From Muribaculaceae bacterium (GTDB lineage Bacteria > Bacteroidota > Bacteroidia > Bacteroidales > Muribaculaceae), in the NCBI GenBank assembly GCA_009775365.1, contig VSPM01000053.1:1-18925 (forward strand): a stretch of 18,925 nt of DNA, read 5' to 3'. This document shows, piece after piece, positions 13,691-18,925 of the stretch. A program made the translations under genes and the position numbers. The notes below the pieces were generated by a model. That model had not been told where the DNA came from. It saw only the letters and a program-made list of their open reading frames with translations, and made no database searches. Each line of letters starts with the position of its first letter. The stretch's first letter is position 1.

Positions 13691-15211
13691 ATGGAATTAA
13701 ATGAATTTGATCTTGAGATTCTGAACTCAAAAGGAATCTCCCAGGAAAAACTTGCCGAAGAGCTCCAGATGCTCGCCGACGGTTTCCCCTATCTCAGAAT
13801 AGAGGCTCCCGCCACACCGGGACACGGCATATCCGTGCTTTCTCCTGAAATGGAGAATCAGGCGGAATCACTTTGGAACCAATACCTCGCCGCCGGAGGA
13901 AGAGTTCTCAAAATGGTTCCTGCAAGCGGAGCTGCATCACGAATGTTCAAAGACCTCTTCTCTTTTGCAAACGGTAAAAAAGATAAGCCCGACAATGATT
14001 TCATGAAAAAGTTTTTTGATGAAATCGAGAACTTTGCATTCTTCCCCCAGCTCAACTTCCTATGCCTGTCGCTGCACGGACTCAGCGTTGCCTCTTTGAT
14101 TAAGGAGAAACGCTATAAAGATATAGTGAAAGCCCTTATCGACAAGGAAGGTCTCAACTACGGACAATTGCCCAAAGCCCTTTTGTCATTCCACAAAGTG
14201 CCCGGCACGTCACGCACTGCTCTTGAGGAGCATCTTGCAGAGGGTGCGCAGTATGCTTCCGGCAAAGATGGCAAAGTGCGTGTTCATTTCACTGTGAGCG
14301 AAGAACATCTTCCTCTTATGTCAATGAAATTTGAAGAGTCTAAAGGGAAAATGGAGCATGAATACGGAGTGGAATATGAACTCTCCACAAGCATTCAAAA
14401 ACCATCGACCGACACTGTAGCAGCTAATATGGATGGCACCCCTTATCGCGAAAAGGGTGGATTATTCTTCCGCCCCGGAGGACACGGAGCCCTTATAGAA
14501 AACCTTAACGACCTTGACGCAGACGTTATTTTCATCAAGAACATTGATAATGTCGTTCCTGATGCACGTCGCGACGACACGCTTAAATATAAGAGAATTA
14601 TAGGCGGCGTGCTTGTCGGCATCAAGCGGAAGGCAGACAACTATTGCGCACTGCTCTCAAAAGGCACCCCATCAGACGATGAACTTGCTGAAATGCTTGA
14701 ATTCATGCACAAAGTGCTATGCATCACCCATGATGACTCCGAAAACATGGATGCGGCACAGAAAGCGGAATACATCTTTGGCAAACTCAATCGCCCATTC
14801 CGCGTGTGCGGCATGGTGAAAAATGAAGGAGAGCCTGGCGGAGGCCCGTTCCTCGCATACAATCCCGACGGAACAGTAAGCCCGCAGATTCTTGAGTCCA
14901 CTCAGATTGATCCTAAAAACAAAGAGGCTCAGAAAATGCTCAAGGATGCCACTCATTTCAATCCCGTAGACCTTGTAGTGTCGACAAAAGACTGGCAAGG
15001 AAAGAAATTCAATCTCCCTGATTATGTAGACAAAGCCACCGGTTTCATATCCATCAAGAGTCGCGAGGGTGTGGAAATCAAAGCCCTTGAACTCCCCGGC
15101 CTATGGAACGGAGCAATGTCCGACTGGAACACAGTGCTTGTAGAAGTGCCTGTAAGCACTTTCAATCCTGTCAAGACTGTCAACGATCTCCTTCGTCCGG
15201 CTCACCAGTAA
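13691..15211 (+). CDS. DUF4301 family protein, possible sugar-phosphate nucleotidyltransferase
   Basis: A cytosolic protein of 506 aa without a signal peptide, recognisable as the Bacteroidetes DUF4301 family (PF14134). Ordered motifs suggest a GT-A nucleotidyltransferase fold: VPASGAASRMF (76-86) resembles the glycine-rich nucleotide loop, and PKALLSFHK (161-169) with RTALEEHL (175-182) resembles the PKxLL signature. GGHGALIENL (263-272) and FIKNIDNVV (281-289) resemble the sugar-binding and metal-Asp motifs of UDP-sugar pyrophosphorylases. Later conserved-looking blocks are GMVKNEGEPGGGPFLAYN (374-391) and THFNPVDLVV (421-430). The similarity is judged by eye and not tested. The gene has a possible promoter at 13625 and its own terminator (15239-15264). 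The start at 13691 fits an ordinary acidic N-terminus. DUF4301 membership is fairly sure; the activity is inference. Confidence 0.85.
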   Translation: MELNEFDLEILNSKGISQEKLAEELQMLADGFPYLRIEAPATPGHGISVLSPEMENQAESLWNQYLAAGGRVLKMVPASGAASRMFKDLFSFANGKKDKPDNDFMKKFFDEIENFAFFPQLNFLCLSLHGLSVASLIKEKRYKDIVKALIDKEGLNYGQLPKALLSFHKVPGTSRTALEEHLAEGAQYASGKDGKVRVHFTVSEEHLPLMSMKFEESKGKMEHEYGVEYELSTSIQKPSTDTVAANMDGTPYREKGGLFFRPGGHGALIENLNDLDADVIFIKNIDNVVPDARRDDTLKYKRIIGGVLVGIKRKADNYCALLSKGTPSDDELAEMLEFMHKVLCITHDDSENMDAAQKAEYIFGKLNRPFRVCGMVKNEGEPGGGPFLAYNPDGTVSPQILESTQIDPKNKEAQKMLKDATHFNPVDLVVSTKDWQGKKFNLPDYVDKATGFISIKSREGVEIKALELPGLWNGAMSDWNTVLVEVPVSTFNPVKTVNDLLRPAHQ

Positions 15212-15238
15212 CACAGCCGCAAATTGATGAACAACATC

Positions 15239-15264
15239 AGGGCCGATGCTTCTGCACCGGCCCT
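15239..15264 (+). terminator. Terminator of the DUF4301 gene
   Basis: AGGGCCG (15239-15245) pairs with CGGCCCT (15258-15264). Inside, after one A-C mismatch, TGC (15247-15249) pairs with GCA (15254-15256) around a TTCT loop. CTAATTTT follows. It lies 27 nt after the stop codon. Confidence 0.75.
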
Positions 15265-15784
15265 CTAATTTTGGGTTAATAAAACGTTAAAGATTTTCCT
15301 CACTAAAGATGCCCGGCGAAATATCTTCCGGCAAGCATCTCAGATGGTTTTTTCAGTGAATCCTCGCTTTAGTCATGATTGTAGACCTGCGAAGCCGACA
15401 CACAATACCATCTTACGATTTTTGATAATAAATGTTTCATCATACATAAATTTTAATAGCTTCAAATCGAAGACCATGTTATTAAATTATGTTTTACAAC
15501 ATATAAAACGACCAAAAACGCGATTTTGTTTTATGCCGGCCTATTTTTTTTGTTAAGAATCCATAAAAATAATCTGTATTACATCATAGTCATAAAACAA
15601 TGTTTCCATGCAACTCATTATATATATGACATTTAAAAATCAGATTCAAAATACTTTCTAAAAAATCAAATTTATAATATTTTTTCACGCGCTCTCACAA
15701 TAATATAATACAGCACTCGTTATTATAGTACGATTATTGTATTTGCACTGTGTTTTATTCATGGTATTAGAATTTAATGCTATC
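15265..15784. other. AT-rich non-coding region, possible small-RNA locus
   Basis: About 520 nt without a credible gene. A 70-codon open frame at 15344-15556 has no family resemblance and is AT-driven. The region holds an imperfect hairpin at 15307-15340 (AGATGC and CCGG on the left, CCGG and GCATCT on the right, 3-nt bulge) with a six-T run at 15348-15353. The rest is very AT-rich. No TTTG-N20-TAnnTTTG pair was found on the + strand. A terminator-like hairpin closes the region at 15785-15818. Confidence 0.5.
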
Positions 15785-15818
15785 AGAGAGCGTGATTGTG
15801 AAACCCCGCTCTTTTTTT
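15785..15818 (+). terminator. Terminator-like hairpin with no gene in front
   Basis: AGAGAGCG (15785-15792) pairs with CGCTCTTT (15807-15814), with one G-U pair, around a 14-nt loop. A run of seven T follows the stem core (15812-15818). It lies 521 nt beyond the DUF4301 terminator and 57 nt before the porin start, so it may end an unrecognised RNA or insulate the porin operon. Confidence 0.5.
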
Positions 15819-15862
15819 ATGCCCTTTTCTCTCCTATCCTTTTTTTTTAGCCGTTTATTTGC

Positions 15863-15870
15863 TAACTTCG
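15863..15870 (+). promoter_or_regulatory. Possible -7 box overlapping the porin start region
   Basis: TAACTTCG differs by one base from TAnnTTTG and ends 4 nt before the ATG at 15875. No TTTG is present about 20 nt upstream. If used, transcription would begin at about the start codon, giving a leaderless or nearly leaderless mRNA. Confidence 0.3.
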
Positions 15871-15874
15871 CGTC

Positions 15875-17926
15875 ATGTTTGAAAAACGTGTTTTATATAT
15901 TATAGTCTTACTCCTCTCCTTCTTTGGCTCTGAGGGCCAGTCTCAGAACAGAATGCCTGACGCCGCGCGCGGCATTGACATGAGACAATCGGCCTCATCC
16001 GAAAAAGCCGCAGAACCCGACACAGTTCGCCAAGGTTCGGCATGGACTCTCACATTCCCTTTAGGCAACCATGTTGAATCGGTGATTGACACACTCGCAT
16101 ACAATTACCAGCGAAGCGCCATACCGGCTATGGTTACTGACGCCTATGCCACTACCGGAAACATAGGGGCCGAAGGTTTGAACCTAATATACTTTGACCG
16201 CCCGCAAAAGTCAACTTTCTTTTTTAAAGATGCCCTAAAAGCATGGATTCCCACTTTTGAAAAGCAGAAATTCTACAATATGTATGTCCCGACCACAATC
16301 ATGCAATATGGTTTCGCCGGAAACAAACAGACTCATCAGGACAGGTTAAAAGTGGATTTCGCCGGAAATGTGAACCGCAGAATCGGTATAGGCGGAACTC
16401 TTGACTATATTTACTCGAAAGGCTCATATGAGTCGCAAGCCACAAAAGACTTTTCATTCGGCCTCTCCACATATTATCTTGGCGACAGATATGAGCTGCA
16501 GGCTTTCTACAACCATTACAACTTTCTCAACAAAGAGAATGGTGGAATAACCGACGACCTATATATCACCGACCCTGCGCAGCTGCAAGGCGGAGTGAGC
16601 AAGATTGAGCCCAAGAGCATTCCCACCCGTCTTAATGCCGCACACACGCGCCTGAACGGCGATGAATTTTTCATGACTCACGCCTACAAAGTCGGTTTTT
16701 GGAGGTCGCAAACCGTAAACGACACTCTGACAAGAGAAATATACATACCCATAACGAGGTTCATATATTCATTCGATCTCCAGCACGCTCGCCATTTTTT
16801 CAAAAACACAAATGCCTCTCAAGGCGAAGAGTTCTGGGAAAACCGTTATCTTGACCCCACGGGAACTGAAGACGACACCTATCTCACTAAAATGACCAAC
16901 TCGTTTGGCATAGAGTTGATAGAGGGTTTCCAGAAATGGGCTAAATTCGGCCTTTCTGCATACATCTCCTATCAGACACAGAAATATAAGCAAACCACAT
17001 TTTTCCATAGCCCTGAGCTCACCGACACTGAGATTGAACAGCTCTCTCCCCTGCCGGCAAATTTCCACATATCCCCTACCTCAACCAGAAACATGCTTTG
17101 GGCCGGAGGGCGGCTCCAGAAAGACAAAGGAAACATTTTGAGATATGCAGCAAGTGCAAAATTCGGACTTGTTGGAGATGTTGTCGGCGATATTGAACTT
17201 GACGGCAATCTTACGACACGTTTCAAACTATTCGGCGATTCCGTAAAGATTTCTGCTAATGCTGAATTTAAAAATCAGGCTCAACCGTATCTATTGCAAA
17301 ACTATATATCCAATCATTTCGCATGGAACAATGATTTCGGCAAAACAAGAAGATATAAAGCGGGAGGAGAACTTCTTATCCCTTGGACAAAAACAACGTT
17401 AAGCGCGGGAGTTGAAAACATCGAAAACATGGTTTATTTCGACGCCTTGTCACTTCCGCGTCAGCACAACGGCAATATTCAAGTGTTTTCCGCAAGACTT
17501 GACCAAAAGTTCAAAGTCGGCATTTTAAACTGGAACAACACAATCTATTATCAAAAAACATCAAACAGCGATGTGCTTCCCCTCCCTGAACTTACCATCT
17601 ACAGCAACCTGTTTCTCAAGTTTATTGCATTCAAAGTGCTTAAACTTCAGATAGGAGTAGATTGCGACTACTACACTTCTTACAACGGCTACAACTATCA
17701 GCCGGCCACCATGTCTTTTCATGTGCAGGGAGCAGGCAAGATAAAGGTGGGGAACTACCCGATCTGCAATGCCTACGTTTCAGCACGCTTATACAAAACA
17801 CGCTTCTATGTGTTGTGGAGTCATGTAAATCAAGGCATGTTCTCTAAAAACAGTTTCCTGCTTCCTCATTATCCGATGAATCCCCGCCGCCTTGAGATGG
17901 GGCTTTCGATAGACTTTTCAAACTGA
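15875..17926 (+). CDS. Putative porin (Porin_10-like outer membrane beta-barrel)
   Basis: A 683-aa outer membrane protein. A signal peptide (about 1-21) is followed by a short disordered stretch. The barrel begins near VESVIDTLAYNYQRS and contains blocks typical of the Bacteroidetes putative-porin family (PF14121): LIYFDRPQ, FYNMYVPTTIMQYGFAG and NRRIGIGGTLDYIYSKGSY. Alternating aromatic strands continue to the end, MGLSIDFSN. No plug or CarboxypepD domain is present, so this is not a TonB-dependent transporter. It probably forms an open or gated pore for small solutes; the substrate is unknown. The next gene starts 25 nt downstream and is probably cotranscribed. The start at 15875 is required for the signal peptide, although a -7-like box ends only 4 nt upstream. 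Confidence 0.85.
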   Translation: MFEKRVLYIIVLLLSFFGSEGQSQNRMPDAARGIDMRQSASSEKAAEPDTVRQGSAWTLTFPLGNHVESVIDTLAYNYQRSAIPAMVTDAYATTGNIGAEGLNLIYFDRPQKSTFFFKDALKAWIPTFEKQKFYNMYVPTTIMQYGFAGNKQTHQDRLKVDFAGNVNRRIGIGGTLDYIYSKGSYESQATKDFSFGLSTYYLGDRYELQAFYNHYNFLNKENGGITDDLYITDPAQLQGGVSKIEPKSIPTRLNAAHTRLNGDEFFMTHAYKVGFWRSQTVNDTLTREIYIPITRFIYSFDLQHARHFFKNTNASQGEEFWENRYLDPTGTEDDTYLTKMTNSFGIELIEGFQKWAKFGLSAYISYQTQKYKQTTFFHSPELTDTEIEQLSPLPANFHISPTSTRNMLWAGGRLQKDKGNILRYAASAKFGLVGDVVGDIELDGNLTTRFKLFGDSVKISANAEFKNQAQPYLLQNYISNHFAWNNDFGKTRRYKAGGELLIPWTKTTLSAGVENIENMVYFDALSLPRQHNGNIQVFSARLDQKFKVGILNWNNTIYYQKTSNSDVLPLPELTIYSNLFLKFIAFKVLKLQIGVDCDYYTSYNGYNYQPATMSFHVQGAGKIKVGNYPICNAYVSARLYKTRFYVLWSHVNQGMFSKNSFLLPHYPMNPRRLEMGLSIDFSN

Positions 17927-17951
17927 TAAATTAGTTGTCAAAATCATTAGA

Positions 17952-18773
17952 ATGAAGCCAATAAAACGCAAACATGGCCAAGCCATTATCTACATTTTGC
18001 TGCTCGCTGCCGTTGTGGCGGCAATGAGCACACTTCGCAAATGTGGCTCTGCCTCTCCTTTGGCGCCCATCACGCAGGGAAACTCTCGCAACGACACTGT
18101 AGATGTGGCTATAATCTACGGGCCGTTAAGTTATTACATATATAACGACACTCTCGGAGGAATGAATCTCGACATGTTGAAAGAATTTGAACGCAACACA
18201 GGAAAAAGCTTAAAATTCTGGCCTGTCGTAAACCTTCACGACGCACTCAGGAAACTGGAGAAAGGCACATATGATATGCTTGCCTCCCTTCCTTCCGACA
18301 ATAGCGTGAAGAACCGGTTTATAACATCTCGCAGCGTATTCCTCGACCGCCTTGTTCTCATTCAGGCTTCAGATTCGTCAGGATATGTGAAAATCAAATC
18401 TGCTCTCGATCTCGCATCCGACACCGTATATATTCAGCAGGATTCCCCTGCCGCATTACGGCTTGAAAACCTGTCGAATGAAATAGGAGCGCATATTGAA
18501 GTCATCAAAGAGAAAGAACTCTCCGAAGAGTATCTTTGCATGAAAGTGGCGAAAGGTGAAATCGGGCTTGCCGTGGTCAACGAAAATACAGCCCGGCACA
18601 TGAAAGAGAGATACCCTTGGCTGAACTACGACAACCCCGTAAGTTTCACACAGTTCCAAGTGTGGGTGATTCAAAAGTCAGACACTGCGCTTCTTCATTC
18701 AGTCGACAGATGGCTTGAGGAATACACATCAACCCCGCAATATAAAAAACTCTTGAAACGATACTCTCCTTGA
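17952..18773 (+). CDS. Membrane-anchored periplasmic substrate-binding domain protein (MltF N-terminal-like)
   Basis: A 273-aa protein with a basic N-terminus, one hydrophobic anchor (about 11-28) and a solute-binding family 3 domain (about 50-270). Family-like blocks are GPLSYYIYNDTLGGMNLDML (57-76), the LRKLEKGTYDMLASLP stretch (99-114), DTVYIQQDSPAALR (157-170) and GEIGLAVVNENTA (202-214). The organisation recalls the N-terminal domain of MltF, but the protein ends after this domain and lacks the lytic transglycosylase part. No ABC permease or ATPase is nearby. It lies 25 nt after the porin gene, so the two may serve one uptake or sensing function in the envelope. A cysteine at 31 follows the anchor but is not in a lipobox. 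Ligand unknown. Confidence 0.82.
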   Translation: MKPIKRKHGQAIIYILLLAAVVAAMSTLRKCGSASPLAPITQGNSRNDTVDVAIIYGPLSYYIYNDTLGGMNLDMLKEFERNTGKSLKFWPVVNLHDALRKLEKGTYDMLASLPSDNSVKNRFITSRSVFLDRLVLIQASDSSGYVKIKSALDLASDTVYIQQDSPAALRLENLSNEIGAHIEVIKEKELSEEYLCMKVAKGEIGLAVVNENTARHMKERYPWLNYDNPVSFTQFQVWVIQKSDTALLHSVDRWLEEYTSTPQYKKLLKRYSP

Positions 18774-18816
18774 AAGGCATACTCTCGACAAATCCAATAT
18801 TCATTCACTTAATTCC

Positions 18817-18837
18817 TATGCCCGCTAACCGGGCATA
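18817..18837 (+). terminator. Hairpin after the substrate-binding protein gene
   Basis: A perfect 8-bp stem, TATGCCCG (18817-18824) with CGGGCATA (18830-18837), around a 5-nt loop, 43 nt after the stop. AACTAAAAG follows instead of a T-tract, so termination is uncertain; it may also mark a leader of the next gene. Confidence 0.4.
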
Positions 18838-18878
18838 AACTAAAAGCGCTAATAACGCGAGTTCGGGATAAGAACTTT

Positions 18879-18925
18879 ATGTTTTTCAACCAAGCAAAAG
18901 ACATAGAGTATTGGGCGGCCTTTCA
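18879..18925 (+). CDS. Possible 5' end of a gene cut by the window edge
   Basis: An ATG at 18879 opens a frame to the end of the window, coding MFFNQAKDIEYWAAF and on. The 15 visible residues look like a plausible cytosolic N-terminus without a signal peptide. I do not recognise the protein. No consensus promoter was found in the 105 nt between the preceding stop and this ATG. The call rests on an open frame and position only. Confidence 0.4.
   Translation, partial: MFFNQAKDIEYWAAF

Noticed and set aside
15266..15273. TAATTTTG just after the DUF4301 terminator as a promoter box
   Set aside because: No TTTG at the expected upstream distance, and it coincides with the terminator T-tract.
15344..15556. 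70-codon open frame in the AT-rich gap
   Set aside because: No family resemblance, no promoter or ribosome-binding signal, composition of non-coding DNA.
15690..15792. Inverted repeat CGCTCTC / GAGAGCG with a loop of about 90 nt
   Set aside because: Short arms and long loop; the right arm is better explained by the hairpin at 15785-15818.

Overview
The window reads as a chromosomal segment of a Bacteroidales bacterium, probably close to Muribaculaceae. This is inferred from the gene families (PF14905-type barrel, Porin_10, DUF4301), an Rnf operon in the order B-C-D-G-E-A, and promoters of the Bacteroidetes type (TTTG, 20 bp, TAnnTTTG) in place of -35/-10 boxes. All recognised genes are on the + strand.

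Region 1 (1-461) is AT-rich and non-coding. It holds a consensus leftward promoter (222-253) for something beyond the left edge, and a -7 box (410-417) for the rnf operon. Region 2 (462-5955) is one operon: an RseC-like membrane protein, then rnfB, rnfC, rnfD, rnfG, rnfE and rnfA. These encode the ion-translocating ferredoxin:NAD+ oxidoreductase. Genes overlap by 4 nt or lie 5-69 nt apart. The cluster ligands and flavin-attachment sites can be read directly, and the RnfG flavin motif is a variant.

Region 3 (6098-6304) is a tRNA-His(GTG) unit with a perfect promoter, a leader hairpin and a strong terminator. Region 4 (6459-10560) has a TonB-receptor-like outer-membrane barrel with a Pro/Gly-rich C-terminal tail, and a secreted alpha/beta hydrolase whose usual catalytic His position appears to be Gln. 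Region 5 (10630-13627) has a consensus promoter, a RelA-type (p)ppGpp synthetase with a ruined HD hydrolase domain, and a translationally coupled lipoprotein of unknown function. Region 6 (13691-15264) is a DUF4301 gene with its terminator. Its motifs resemble sugar-nucleotide pyrophosphorylases, which is the most interesting functional lead here.

Region 7 (15265-15874) is about 600 nt of AT-rich sequence without a credible gene, yet it ends in a terminator-like hairpin, so a small RNA is possible. Region 8 (15875-18773) pairs a Porin_10-type barrel with a membrane-anchored, MltF-like substrate-binding protein. A hairpin follows, and the window ends in the first 15 codons of another possible gene. 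I see no mobile elements, CRISPR arrays or phage genes.
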